Shown: positions 11,536 through 24,458, numbered from the stretch's first letter. The stretch is 64,000 nt of DNA from Cynocephalus volans (GCF_027409185.1 NC_084475.1:12110130-12174129), one strand, 5' to 3'. Notes: generated by a model from the sequence alone, not told the origin. Numbers and translations are program-made.

Positions 11536-11945
11536 GAAACCCCCTAGCTATGAAGTCAGTGAAAAAGCTAAGTTGATACTTAGGGGCCAAAAATACTGGG
11601 CATGAGGCCCATTTTATGATTCTACAAATTGCACAAATATCAGTCACAACATAGTCACTCAGTGGTACCCTAACACCTGGGAGCAGTTGTATCCTGGAAA
11701 CCTATATTGTAGTCTCCCCTTATCCACAGTTTTGATTTCTATGGTTTTGTTACCCATGGTCAACCATTGTGTGAAAATAGTTGAGTACAGTACAATAAAA
11801 TATTGCGTGTGTGTGAGAGAGAGACCACATTTATATTACCTTTATTGCAGTACACTGTTTTAATTGTTCTATTTTCTTATTAGTTATTGTTAATTTCTTG
11901 CTGTGCTTAATTTACAAATTTAGCTTTATTATAGGTATATAGCAA

Positions 11946-11999
<54 letters not shown>
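11946..11999. repeat. (AAT)n microsatellite
   Basis: About 18 perfect AAT units immediately left of the MER2-like element, inside the Tigger remnant. Confidence 0.95.
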
Positions 12000-12006
12000 C
12001 TATCTA

Positions 12007-12323
12007 CAAGTCATCCCTCAGTATCCTTGCAGGATTAGTTCCAGGACCTCCCTCAGATACCAAAATCCACAGATGCTCAAGTCCATATAATCTACAGGCA
12101 TCCTTGCATATGCTTTAAATCATCTCTGCATTACATATAATATACCTAATGCAATGTATAAATACTATGTAAATAGTTGTTATACTGTATTGTTTAGAAA
12201 ATAATAACAAGAAAATATGTCTGTACATGTTCATTACAGGTGCAATTATTTTTTGAGTATTTTTGATCCACAGCTGGTTTAATGCCATGGACGTGCAAAC
12301 TATGAATATAGAAGCTGACTGCA
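12007..12323 (+). mobile_element. MER2-like Tigger MITE nested in a Tigger element
   Basis: Matches MER2 in order: a start like CAGTCGTCCCTCAGTATC, TTCCAGGACCTCCCTCAGAT, GATGCTCAAGTCC, CTATGTAAATAGTTGTTATA, a TGTACATGTTC block, and an end like AAGCTGACTG. Non-autonomous and dead. The flanking Tigger arms resume at 12324. Confidence 0.75.
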
Positions 12324-12406
12324 CAGGGTTCAGTGCTATTCATGGTTTCAGACATCCAATGGAGGTCTTGGAATGTATCTCCTCAGATAAAGGAGGACTG
12401 CTGTGT

Positions 12407-15400
12407 ATAATCACCATTCACTCGTTTATGGAAGAGTATTAAGACACAGGCTCGTCTTTGCTTGGTAATTGTTATGAAAGGATTAATTGTTGTGTCTTAA
12501 CCCATCTACCAAGAAGCATGAATTAAGTACTTTAGAGCAAAGTCACAATCTCCTGTTGGTTCAGGTCTTCTGATATTCTTTTTCTCATATATCTATGATG
12601 TGCTAATTGATAACAGGGCCCAAAGTAAACAGGTGAGTAGATTCAATTAGTTATTTTCTGGGTCTGCAGGAAAACAAAAATGACTACATTTGTTTTGTGT
12701 ATACAAGTATTCCACCAATAAAGAAACTTACTTTCTATTATGTGCTTAAATAAACTAAACTGGAAGAAAGTAGTTTAGTGCATACATATTTATGATTATG
12801 TAAGCAGTCCACTCCTTCTGTACATAGTATTATATTTAAAAATATTATTCATGTTAAATTACACAAACAATAATGTTTATTACAAAGCATTCTACTGCAT
12901 AGAAGTGCTATATTCTCTTCATTTAAATGAAATGGTATATGAATAAGATTGAATATAAATTATTGACATTGGGAGATTTATTATGGGGGGTACATGACTT
13001 TTAATGTAACGGAGAGAAATTGATTCAATACTATTGAATATCATCGAAGGACTCACTTTCTTTCTGTTTCCCAAACTCCCTTCTGCTCCAAGATTTCACC
13101 AGTCTTGTCTCTCCATTTCTAACCAACAGTGTGGTTAGGATATTTTTTACCTAAGAAATCTTAATAAGGAAACAGATCTTAATACTGGTAAAAATTCTTT
13201 CCCAAATTAAAGGTACAAGATAGCACTTTATCAGCAGAGAGAAGGTTATAAGAATATACAGAAATGGAATATTGGGTTTTGCTAGGATGGGTGAACTCAG
13301 CTGGAAATCCAAAGTTAGGGTACATAGAAGTGCTAAAGAGCAAGTGTAACTTCCTTAGCATAGGCAAATAGAAGCGTGAGGGACCAGCTGTGCCTCCTGT
13401 ACTGGCAGCTCTGTAGAAATGCAAGAGAAGAAAAGTGAAGTTGATGAAATACTTTTGGAACAACCGGGTTCATAGATTTTGAAATAGAGGAGTCATGTGC
13501 CACCGTTTAGTCATTTCTGGCTTTTAAATCTCTGGGCAAATGTGAATAATCACATAGAGTGTACAATGCAGCAAATGTCACGAAGCACTAGCTCGTCATT
13601 GTGGTCAGCGTTCTCTGCAGTGTCTGCTATTCAGCGGCCACACCTGACAGTGGTTCATGAGCAATTGCTGTCCCCTCCTCTGGGTCCTTACACAGGAGCT
13701 GTGCCTGCTGCCTGAGCAATCCATGGCTCAGAAGGACTTCTGAGGTCTCATGAGTCACAGGAATCAATTCTCACTTCAGAGACACTCTTGGCCAGCCTGA
13801 CAACTTTAGGAAGTCTGGCAAAAGAAGCAGTGGGCTTCTCTGAATCTTGACCTCTCAGTAGATCTCCTTTTCATTAAAGGGTGACTTTCTTGATTAGCAT
13901 CTCTTCTGTATATCTCAAAGGCAAGGTGAGGAATAAAAGCAAATTTTATGTTTTTTAATTTCTTGGTTTTTTTTGTTGTTGTTGGTTTGGTTTTGATTAG
14001 ATATTTGCAGTATGAAGTTGGACCCTGAAATGGAGAGTTTCATACTAAATCTTGAAGTAATAGTTTTCAGGAGGAACACAAGTCCATTATTGGTCTTGAG
14101 ATTTAGACAAGACCATGTTTTTCCTGAAAATCTACATGTATGAAGGTGGGTCCTCTCTGCTACTTGAGATCTAGCTAAGATTGGGCACACACTTAATTTC
14201 AAGCTTAAGGAAAGCCAAAGCCTGCTGCAATATTTTGCAACTTTTGAGCTCATAATTTCATTTTTGTTTCCAGGCCTAACTGCATATCCACACAAATCAA
14301 GGTATTCAGCAGAGCACACCTTTCAATTTAACGATATCTAACCTGGTAAGAAGACAATGTTGCTGTAATTACCCATTTGTTCCTCTCCATACCTATAAAG
14401 CAAAAGTCCTGCCATTTAATAACATTCACACTTCTTGGAAGAGAGCTGTTTCTTAACTAACAATTTAACTCCCTTATTTAACCAATAGTACTATTAAATT
14501 TAGAATCTTTCCTAAGATTATTAACATGTAAGGGGATGAAAATGTGTCTTTTTGCCTCCTCTGATCTTTTACAACCTACGTTTATCCAATCTTAAAATGG
14601 AAGTATAGGTAAGCACTTATTTTGAAGAAAGTTTTTGTTTGTTTATATATCAGAAATTTCTGCTTCAGGGAGACATAATTTAATTAAATTTTTTTTAAAT
14701 TTTATAGTTTCAAAATTGCCTAATAAAGTGCCTTAGAGATTCATCTGTTAATACATGGATGGGTGGATCTACTAAAACAAGACCACGAATATGCTTTAAA
14801 CTCTTAGAGAAATGTGGCAAACATGCAGTTAAATAAATGCCAGTTCTCTTGTGTCCATTGTAACAGTATGAAGCAGATGGGTGACATGCGGTAGGTAGTC
14901 CCCAAAACTCATTCTTTGATCTTCTGTTGAGTGTATTATAGTTTGGGTGTTTGTTAGTAGGACTCCTCCCCTCCTCCCACCCACCCCCCATTTATTCTTA
15001 CCATTATGTCTTTTTTTGGCACTTATTCCCTTATCCCAGAAAATGACCCAATCCCCGTGCTCCACAAATAAATTGGAATAAGAAGAAAGCCTGGCTTGGG
15101 GTTTAGCATGAATGCACAAAGAAACACATCAACCTAGGGATAACTAAGCTGATCGGAGTTGCAGAGACATATGTGAAGTGATCCCACAGAAAATACCTGG
15201 AATGTAGTGAAATCTCACTGGGTATTCAGGATCCAGCTTCTGAGCTGTGGCTTTGTCCAAAAATCCTGAGCAGCAGCTGACAAGCATACATTGAAACAAC
15301 TTGACTCTTCTTAAATATAACTTAAAAAGTAAACCCTAGTTCAGATATTCTGTTTAAACTTGAGAACAACTTTGTCAGGAAATGTATAGCCCATGTTACA

Positions 15401-15744
15401 CTTAACAAGGAAGTGTTTATCCAAAGAGTTAATACAGATGAGTAATCTCACATTTCAATGCCAGTTCTCTGGAGGTGGGATTCCCGTAAACAGCCAGACA
15501 CTTTGAACTTATGGTTTTCACTTTATGTCATACTTCAACCACTAAAACAACACACGACTGGGGAGTTCTTCCCATCTAATCCAGAACACACCCACTTCAT
15601 GGAAAATAACCCTGAAAAAAATGAAAAAGAAAAGAATCTTTCTAGAAAAACTCCATGTTCATCTTTTGAGTATTGATTAGTCTTTTTACTACATCATTTT
15701 ATGTATACCCCAATTATAATACGTTAATTATTCATTCATACACC
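12407..15744. other. no recognised gene or named repeat over 3.3 kb
   Basis: Mostly A+T-rich unique sequence. Open frames up to about 134 codons (13915-14319, minus) have no recognisable domain. The block around 13600-13850 is slightly more G+C-rich but I cannot name it. Confidence 0.45.
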
Positions 15745-15852
15745 TCCACTAGACCATATGCTTCTCAAAAGCAATTAAGACGTAACTCTCAACACAGTAC
15801 TCCTAACACATAGTGAGCACTCAACAAGTGTTTGTTGAATGACTGAATGAAA
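15745..15852 (+). repeat. L2 3' end fragment
   Basis: Reads CACTAGACCATATGCTTCTC..., CTAACACATAGTGAGCACTC and a terminal GTTTGTTGAATGACTGAATGA-like block, the L2 3' terminal signature. Confidence 0.75.
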
Positions 15853-16734
15853 ATATTTTTAGTATTTTAATTTACTCAGTATGACAAAGTAACCATAAGA
15901 ATGGTAATTGGTTTATATTCAAACACAGTTGTTTTTAAATTTAAGATTTCTCCGTAGTGCTTGGGTAACATAGGGCAGTTTACACAAACTCTGATCTCAG
16001 AGTTTTGTTTGTTTTGTGGGTACGTTTGTGTTTTCTTTCTTCTAGAGCACTAATAATTATAACTTGTAAGAAATTTGGGAAAGATTAAATTGAAATGGTG
16101 TCTTTACTCAGAACACAGAACTTTGGAAGCATTAATAAAATGTGGTTATTCCTTTAATGTTGTTTTATTGTTGTAAGGATTTGGGTATCATTTATTCAGA
16201 GGACTGTCGCTATTCATAAAGTCTGCACTGCAAATCTTCATGAAAATAGTTCGGTAAATGTGGAAATTTTCTATATCCTGAAGAGGCAGTGTTAAAGTCT
16301 AGAGTAATTTTTAGCCTAAAGTCAGTGGTTGGGAAGAACTTTAGAGTACATTGCAGAATTTAATCCCTGCCACAAGCATAGGAAAACACTGTGCAAAACT
16401 GAGAGGTAATTTTATTTATGTGGGCAATAGTTTTATCTGTACAATTCAAGTGATGAGTTAAGGCAGTTAACAGTTTTTCAGACCTTCAGTCATTTAGAAG
16501 GGAGGAGAGATAAAAATAGGAGAGACAGTGATGAATTTTAAAACTTGAATTATCAAAATTTACTGCTTCTGAATTGCCATGTCCCTGATGTGCTTTAATC
16601 AGTTGTAAGATGTTTTGAAAGTAAACTGTTATGAATAATGATGAACAGAAGATAGAAATATATAAAAACTAATTAAAAGTCCTTTATAATAATCATTCAC
16701 ACTAATTTGCTATTTTTAGTTTAAAAAGTTTCTC
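15853..16734. other. no recognised feature
   Basis: A+T-rich, unique-looking sequence without reading frames or repeats I can name. Confidence 0.45.
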
Positions 16735-17600
16735 TTTTGTTTTTCATAAAGATGCAATTTACGTATATTGAAATACACAGATCTTAAATTCACCACGTTT
16801 TGACAAAAGCATACACCCATGTGACCCACATTCCTAACAAGAAGAGAACATCACTGTCACCATTATGGAAACCCATTTCCCTTTGCTGTCAATCCCCACC
16901 CCAACCCCACTTGTCACCATCCTAGAGAAAACAGCTTTCTGATTTCTTCACCATGGATTAATTTTGCCTGTTCTAGGATTTCAAATGGAATCACGTACTA
17001 TATTCTCATTTGTATCTAGCTTTTTTAACTCAGCATAATGTCTGTGAGATTGATCTGTATTATTGCATGTAGCAGATATCCATTCCTTTTAATTGCTGTG
17101 AAGTATTTAATTATGAGACTGTTCTCCAACATGTTTAAACATTTTTTCTTTCTTTTTATTAAATCGTAACATATTGAGTATACCTATTTGTGGAGTACAG
17201 AGTTGAATTTCAATTTCAATACATGCATACAATGTGTGATGATCAAATCAGGGTAGTTAGCATATTCATCATTACCAAACTTAACTATTTCTTTATGATG
17301 GGGTCATTCAACCTCCTCTCTTCTGGCCATCTAATAACATGCAGCAAATTATTGTTAATTATAGATGTCTAGCTTGAGTGTACACAAATAGAACTTGTTT
17401 TTCCAATCTAGATGTTTTGTGTCCATCTCACTATGCCCCCTACCCCTTCCCTTTTTCCCACCTCTAGTAACCACAGTTCTGCTCTTTCCTGAAAGTTCAG
17501 CTTATTGCTGATGTTATTATTATCATCATTATTATTATTGTGTTTAAACATTTTCTTGATGAACTATATTCGGTTTCTGTCTATAAATAAAACTTCTATG
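16735..17600 (-). mobile_element. old L1 fragment (minus), split by a younger L1
   Basis: Antisense of an old L1 3' region (for example ATTCTCATTTGTATCTAGC..., TTAACTCAGCATAATGTCTG, GCAGATATCCATTCCTTTTA). The copy stops at 17131, continues at about 17555 and is separated by the L1MA-like insertion. Confidence 0.6.
17146..17540 (-). mobile_element. L1MA-like 3' UTR insertion
   Basis: A 395-bp minus-strand L1 3' end, with its poly(A) side on the left as T-rich sequence. A perfect 14-bp TSD, TGTTTAAACATTTT, sits at 17132-17145 and 17541-17554. The interior matches the antisense L1MA/L1PB 3' UTR (TTGTGGAGTACAGAG, ATACATGCATACAATGTGTG, GATGATCAAATCAGGGTAG). It inserted into the older L1. Confidence 0.82.
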
Positions 17601-19439
17601 AATATTAACAATGAAAACAGAAATAATAACTACTTAATGGGTGTCAGGTGCTACATTGCTGCCGAACTAATATTGACATTAACACTATAGAATAGATCAT
17701 TTTATCCTCAATATATAGATAAGAATCTCATAGTACACAGAGTCATGTGCCCTTTTAATACAAGTTATAGATCTGAGACGTTAACATAAATATTTCTGAT
17801 TACAAGTCCCAAAGACTAAACAATTACAAAATATTGCAAATCCATCTGCAAGTTTCAGTACTACATATTCTCTATGGCCAATGAAGAAGGGATAACAAAA
17901 CATGACTCTCAATCCTGTTACAACAGTTTTGCCTGATATTCTGAAAAAAAATGTGATTACACTTTAATTAATGAATTCTTTAGGAGGGAAGTCAATAGAG
18001 TTAGTGGCGGATTCACACTAAGAAATTCAATTATCTATGCAGCTACATGGAGACACCAGAATGACAGAGGCACTATATGATCTTCATCAACCCAAATATC
18101 AAGGTGCAAAGTAAAATGGGTTCTTGAGTCCTTAATTTGACTGTATGACTATTTAAGATGAGAAGGATTAACACTTCATATGCAAATAATAAAGTTATAT
18201 AACTAAGATGATTTAGACGAAAACTCATCTTATTAGTGAAGAATATTTAATTTATTTTAAGAGATACGGTTATGTTAAAATATATCGGGAATTAAACTGC
18301 TCAACTATCATAACATGAAATTCTATTTCAGTTAACAAATTTTAACAAATAAAGATTTAAAACATATTTTGAAGAAATTTTAATACATAAAAATTTTAAT
18401 CAACAATAGGAGATGATAAATTTCTAAGTATCCAAAGAATCAATTATATATTGATAATCTGCGATTGGCATTTTGTAAACATGCAAGCAAGAATGTGCTA
18501 CTTTTCAGACTAGTGCTCAAATTAACTTAAGATCATATTGGTGGGAGAGAAAAACTGTTAGGTTGAATTCATTCCTGACCTTCACAAGCACATAGCACAT
18601 ATAATTTGATTTCATAATCGAAATATTAATTTATCCACATTTTCAAAGTCTTCTTTCTCAAAATTTGAGTTAAAGAAGATGACTTTAAAATACAATTTCT
18701 GCAAATAAAAACAATTTGGACCAATACATGCAGTGTACATAATTCTCCATAATGTCTAACTGATTACCTTGAAAGGATTCTAATCCACTCTGGCCACTGG
18801 CTTGCTGCTTTGTGTGTACTTCTGCTGCACTGGTTTGATTGCCACAGAGTTGTATTGTTCTTTTATTTTAAAATGCTTATAGTAGCATTTGCTGCTTATC
18901 TCGCTGATGCAATATTATGCTCAAAGTGTTGTAACAGAGATGTCCTTATTCCTAATGCAGAGGCATCATTCTATCTATTTTATGGGAAATATTTTGTTAT
19001 GTACAATGAAGTTTCAAAACATGTCTTTAAAAAGCCATTCAGTGTATTTTATTAGCTTTATTTAAGAAAGTGAAGAAAGAACCTTCAGAAAACCATGGGT
19101 CTTTATGAAGTGCTATTTAAACACACTTAGGAATGAAACCAAGGTAAACCAATTAGAAGACTGTCAAAGTTATCCAGATCAGATATAATAGAAGGTATGA
19201 CTCCACAATGAGGGCAGAGGCAGGGAAGGTCAGAAATGGACAAATAGATATGAAAAACAACAGAATTGTAGTTGGAAAAAAGTATGAGGCATAAGGAATA
19301 TGTATTAGCCATGAATTGTTCCATCAGAAAATTAACTTAGAGTTAAAGATAAATTGGGATTGATTATCAGACATTTATGACTTTGAAAATTACATATAAT
19401 GTCATATAGTTCTTTTAACATAATTTTTGTTCTTTTCTT
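17601..19439. other. no recognised feature
   Basis: A+T-rich sequence; no exon, RNA gene or named repeat seen. Confidence 0.45.
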
Positions 19440-22400
19440 GCTATTTTAGTAACTGTTAAGAAATATATACACCAAAACAGATAATTTCATAAAATGAACA
19501 AATTCTTAGAAAACACAAACTACAGAACTGACTCAAGAAAAAATCTGAATAGACCTATAAAAATTAGGAGATTGGATTACTAATCAAAAATTTTCTCACA
19601 AAGAAACACTCAGACCCAGAAAGCTTCATAAATAAAATCTATTAAACACTGAAAGATGAATTAACAACAAATCTGCAAAAACTCTTCTAAAAATAGAAGG
19701 AGTATGAGGGATACTTCAGAAATCATTCAATGAGGCTGGTTTTACCCTGGCAACAAAACCAAAGACATCACAAGAAAAGAAAACTACCGACCAATATCAT
19801 GTATAAATGTAGACACAAAAGTCCTCGGTAAAATACTAGCAAGCTGAACCTAGCAGCACACTAAAAGCATAATACACCGTGAACAAGTGAGATTTACCCA
19901 GGAATGCAAGGTTGGTTCAACATGAGATTTTCAATCAATTAAAAACAGTATATTAATAGAATAACGGAAAAAGAACATATGATCATAATAGACACACAAA
20001 GAACATTTGATCAAAGCCACCACATTTTCATGATAAAACAATCCATAAACTAGGAATAGAAGAAAACTTTCTCAAACTTGTAAAGGGCATCTATAAAAAA
20101 CCTACAACTAACACCTTACTTAATGGTAAAAGAACAAAAGATTTCTTCCTAAGAACAAGAACAAGAAAAGGATCTCTGTTCTCACCTCTTCTATTCAACA
20201 TTGTACTGGAAATTCTATCCATGGCAATTAATCAAGAAAATGAAATAAAGGGTATCCAGATTGGAATGGAAGAAGCAAAACTACCTTTGTGAGCAGGTGG
20301 CATGATCTTGTGCACAGAGAATCCTAAGGAATTCACAGAAAAACCGTTGGAACCAATAAATGAGTTCAGCAAAGTTACAGTGTATAAGATCAATATTCAA
20401 AAATCAACTTTATTTTTATAAACTAACAATGAAGAATCTGAAACAAAAGTAAGAAACTTTTATTTACAAAAGCATCAAAAAGAATTAAATATTTAGGAAT
20501 ACACTTAACAAAAGAAGTGCAAACATACTTTGAAAATTATAAAACATTGCTGAATGAAATTAAGAAAGACCTACATCAATGGGAAAACATCCCATATTCA
20601 TGTATCAGAATACACAACATTTTGTCAGTTGTCCAAAGTTGAATGTCCCAATTGATCTACAGATTCAAGGCAATTTTTATCAAAATCCCAGCAAGTTTTT
20701 TTTGTTTTTGTTGTTTTGTTTTTTGTAGAAATTAACAAGCTGATCCTAAAATTCATATGGAAATTCAAGGGGCCCAGGACAGCCAAAACAGTCCAGAAAA
20801 AGAACACAGTTGGAGGACTCACATTTTCCTGTGCCAGAACTAATTACAAAGCTACAATAATGAAAACCATGTGGTACTGGTGTGAGGATGGACATGTATA
20901 TCAATGGAATCGAATTGACAGTCAGTAACATACCCTCATATTTATGGTCAATTGTTTTTAACAAGGGTGCCAAAACAATTCAATATGGAAAGAATAGTCT
21001 TTTCAACAAACACTGCTGAGACAATTGGATATTCCCATTCTAAAGAATGAAGCTGAACACCTTCCTATTGCCACGAACAAAAAATAACTCGAAATGGATC
21101 GTAGACCTAAATATAAGAACTAAAACTACAAAATTCTCAGGAGAAAGCCTAGGAGTAAGCCTTCATGAACTTGGGTTAAGGAAAACCTTCTTAGAAATGA
21201 CACCAATCCTACAAGAGCCCAATAAAAAAGAAAAAAAAAAAAAAGATAAAGTGCCCTTTATGAAAAATGAAAACTTTTGTGCTTTAAAGGATACCACCAA
21301 AAAAATTGAAAAACAACACACAAAATGGTAGAAAATATTAGTAAATATTATATTTGATAAGGTACTTGTAATTAGAATACGGAAAGAATTGTTGCCCCCA
21401 ACAGTGAAAAGACAAAATATTTAAATAGGCAAAGTATCTGATGGAGTTTGGATGTGTTGTGCTCGATCCCCAATGTGGCAGTGTTGGAAACTGATTGAGT
21501 CGTGGGGGCAGATCCCTCATGAATGGATTAATGCTCTCCCTGGGGTTGGGGGGATTAATGAGTGATATCTCGCTCTATTAGTTCCTGCAGGAGCTCCTTG
21601 CTTAAAAAGGCCCTGGCACCTTCTCTGTCTCTCTTGCTTCCTCTCGCCATGTGATCGGCTTGTACCCGCTGGCTGCCTGCCACTTTTCAGCCATGAGTAG
21701 AAGCAGCCTGAGGCCTGTGCCAGATGCAACTGTCCCAGAATCGTAAGCCAAATAAACCTCTCTTCTTTATAAATCATCCAGTCTCAGGTATTTCTGTTAT
21801 AGTAACACAAAACAGACTAATACAGTATCTGAACAGACATTTCTCAAAAAATTCAAAAGTCCAATGAGCACATGAAAAGATATTCAACAAAATTATGGGT
21901 AAATAATTTGGACAGAAATTTCTCCAAAAAAGATATACACATGGCCAATAAACACATGAAAAAAGTCTCAAAGCATCAGCCATTTGAATTGCAAATCAAA
22001 ACCACAATTATATATCATTTCACATTCATCAGGTTGGCTATAATAAAAAAGACATAAAATAACAAATGTTAGCAATGATGATGAAAATCAGAATCCTTAT
22101 ACATTGCTGGAGGGTATATGAAATGGTGAGACCACTTTGTAAAACTGGCAATCTTCAAAATTTAAACATAGAGTTACCATATGACTCAGCAATCCAATTT
22201 CTAGGTATAAACCCCAAAGAAATGAAAACTTATGTCCATATAAAAATCTGAACACATTGTTTATAGCAGTTGCACTCATGATAGCCCAAATGAGGATACA
22301 ACCCAAATGTCCTTCAGCTGGTGAATGGGTAAATAAAAAGTTGTAGATCCATGCTATGGAATATTATTTCACAGTGTAAAAAGGAGAAGAATTGATACTT

Positions 22401-22510
22401 GCTATAACATAGATGAACCTTGAAAAATATTATACTAAGTGAAATAAGGCAGTCAGAAAGGACCACATGTTGTATGATTCCATTTATTGTTAAAACAAAA
22501 CCAAAGATAA
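19440..22510 (+). mobile_element. decayed L1 (ORF2 and 3' part), interrupted by an LTR
   Basis: A degenerate L1 with recognisable ORF2 in order: an ACTACCGACCAATATCATG-type block after the Z region, the RT region with the YADD-equivalent destroyed (GTGAGCAGGTGGCATGATC near 20290), the FIWKFKGPRTAKT-type thumb block (20716-20928), QWNRID, the C-terminal region (21872-22250) and a 3' tail. Many frameshifts and stops, plus a TTTTTGTTTTTG expansion near 20700. The solo LTR at 21439-21824 is a later insertion. Old and inactive. Confidence 0.85.
21439..21824 (+). mobile_element. solo MaLR LTR (MST/THE1 type)
   Basis: A 386-bp long terminal repeat of an ancient mammalian ERVL-MaLR element, with no internal region. 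Termini TG...CA (TGATGGAGTTTG to ACTAATACA) and a perfect 5-bp TSD, GTATC, at 21434-21438 and 21825-21829. Interior landmarks of MST/THE1 are present: TGGGGGCAGATCCCTCATGA, the CTCTCGCCATGTGA region, and an AATAAA signal followed by TTTATAAATCATCCAGTCTC. It sits inside the old L1 in plus orientation. A solo LTR normally arises by recombination between paired LTRs. Confidence 0.92.
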
Positions 22511-23049
22511 ACCTCAGCTCAATCAATGCTGGAGTTATCACACATTGTGACATTTAAATGTATAGTTTTTTATTGATTTACCTCAGAGCAACAGAATTAA
22601 AGCTATACTAAACTCTGTTGCTATATTCTCAATGGCTGAAATTGAGTGTTCTTTTGTGGTAAACATATTCATTTACAGAAGAGGCAAAATTGGGGTTAAT
22701 CAATTTCCTAAGAGGTAAAATTAAAGCTCATGTTTTGTAGAATGGATATATAAATGCTTAACTATTCTTTAAGACGTCTCCTAGCTTCTGGAGTGAAAAA
22801 GAAACATATCTCTTTCTTGAAATCATCAAGGACCCCATTACTTCAGAGAAGAGTTCCTAGAAGGTATGAATGTGGGCGATGAAAATGCTCTTTATGTTAA
22901 GTTGTAAATTTCTTCCAGACCTTGTTCATATATAAGACAAGCCAGCCACAAAATAATTCACAGAACTATTTACTTCCTCCATCAACATTTGAAAACTACT
23001 ATGAGTCACTGTCTGAAATTGGTACTGCAGATAAAATGTTTGATAGTCA
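22511..23049. other. no recognised feature
   Basis: Unassigned A+T-rich sequence between the old L1 and the telomeric-type tract. Confidence 0.4.
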
Positions 23050-23090
23050 CTAACCTTAACCCTAACCTTAACTCTAACCCTGACCCTAAC
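23050..23090 (-). repeat. interstitial telomere-like hexamer tract
   Basis: Seven consecutive hexamer-spaced units on the plus strand: CTAACC, TTAACC, CTAACC, TTAACT, CTAACC, CTGACC, CTAAC. On the minus strand these are degenerate TTAGGG repeats. It lies at the left edge of an L2 block. Confidence 0.85.
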
Positions 23091-24315
23091 AGTCTAGGAG
23101 GGCAACTAGACAAATAGAACATGACTCTGGAATGTGTATTTGTTATGGGAGAAGATATACAAGGAGTTCCAGAACCTCAGTAAAGGGAGGCTAAACCATT
23201 CAGCAGTGGTCATGGAGAGCTTCCAGCAGGCTTTAAACCTTTACCTTAAAGGATAATTAGGCTCTAAATAGGATGAAGAGGGGAGCATGAAAGAGAAAAG
23301 ACATTCCCGACAGAGTAAATGACAAGGTGCAAAGGCCAGGTGATAGGAGAACATGCCTGTGTGGCCATCTGCAGGTAGTTTGACACACAAGATCATTCAA
23401 GTGTATGAAGGCACTTCAAAAAGTTTGTGGAAAAATAGGATTAAAAGACAATACGAATCTCATATGGTGGGAGGTACCACTGTGAGCTAAAGCAAAACTT
23501 TATTCCAAACCATTCCAAGTTTATCCCAACAGCAAGTGTGAATTTTGGAATGACTGCATTTGCTACAACCCAAGACAGAGTAGAGGAACATAAAAGTGAA
23601 GCCAGGAAGAATCGTGAAGTCTATTGACATATTCAAAAGAAGCTTGAATTTTAACTAAAGTAGAAACACTTGAGGTACATAGCAAGGGATGGATTTTAGA
23701 GCATTCAATAGGTATAATCATCAACCCAAGGATAATCTGGATAAGGGGGTAAAAGAAAGGGAGGATTTAGTACGATTCTCAGGTTTCTATTTCATGAAGC
23801 TGAAAACGGGATAGTGTAATTTATTGAGAAAGGGAGGTTGAAGAAGCAGTGTATGTTTGCTCTGGGAAACATGCTGAGATGTGCTTTGAATGTGTTTAAT
23901 TTGAGGTGTCTCTCAAGTGTCAAGAAGTTTGTTGAGTACAGAAACTCTGTAGTGCAAGAAACTTAACTGCGCTCAAGAGAACACTGAGGGCTGTTATTAT
24001 TTAACAGATGATTGGGAAGAGTTGTTCATGCAAAAGACTGAGATGACCACAGTGGTTTAGAACAGACCATAAGTGAGGATGTTATAGAATTCAAGGGAGG
24101 GGTAGGAAGAGAGGAGTCAAGAGTGGGCAAATCACGTAAACTAGTCATGGTACAATAGAACCGAAAAGTGTCCATTAGATTGCTTGGCAAAGGACACACT
24201 CCAGAATTTTGTGAGGGCCGTTTCATGGAGATTCGAGAGCCAGACTGATGGCTGGGAGTAGAGTAAATCAGGGGATGAGTCATTGCAGAGAGTGTGTGGA
24301 CAGTCATTCAAAAAG
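23091..24315 (-). mobile_element. L2 LINE (ORF2 to 3' part), interrupted
   Basis: Antisense L2 landmarks occur in order: ACATTCCCGACAGAGTAAA with GGTGCAAAGGCCAGG, GGAGGATTTAGTACGATTCTC (the 'gag/ctcagg' block), and GAAAAGTGTCCATTAGATTG from the RT region. Interrupted by a mariner-like half-element at 23406. Ancient and non-functional. Confidence 0.65.
23406..23462 (+). repeat. half-copy of a mariner-type MITE
   Basis: Starts after TA with TGAAGGCACTTCAAAAAG and continues with TTTGTGGAAAAATAGG and AAAGACAATACGAATCT. This nearly matches, in reverse complement, the MITE at 43877-43958. The right half and right TIR are not visible. Confidence 0.7.
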
Positions 24316-24364
24316 TTTTGTCGTGGAAAACTCTGGTGATAGATGGGAGTAATTATGGACAAAA

Positions 24365-24366
24365 TT

Positions 24367-24458
<92 letters not shown>

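Larger units (their letters stand above)
11707..12406 (+). mobile_element. Tigger-type DNA transposon fossil, interrupted
   Basis: The left end TTGTAGTCTCCCCTTATCC and the right end, in inverted orientation (CAGCAGTCCTCCTTTATC), form terminal inverted repeats of a Tigger/pogo-type element. Next to them are the typical AGTTTTGATTTC...GGTTTTGTTACCCATGG and CATCCAATGGAGGTCTTGGAA blocks. No transposase frame survives. The middle is replaced by an AAT microsatellite and a MER2-like insertion. Confidence 0.7.

Noticed and set aside
13915..14319. 134-codon minus-strand frame
   Set aside because: Contains low-complexity Asn/Lys text from T-rich sequence, and nothing recognisable. Kept as unassigned sequence.
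15128..15150. ACCTAGGGATAAC-like text suggestive of mitochondrial 16S rRNA (a NUMT)
   Set aside because: The resemblance ends after about a dozen bases and the expected neighbouring 16S blocks are absent.
23050..23090. True chromosome end
   Set aside because: The tract is only about seven degenerate units long and unique DNA and old repeats continue on both sides.
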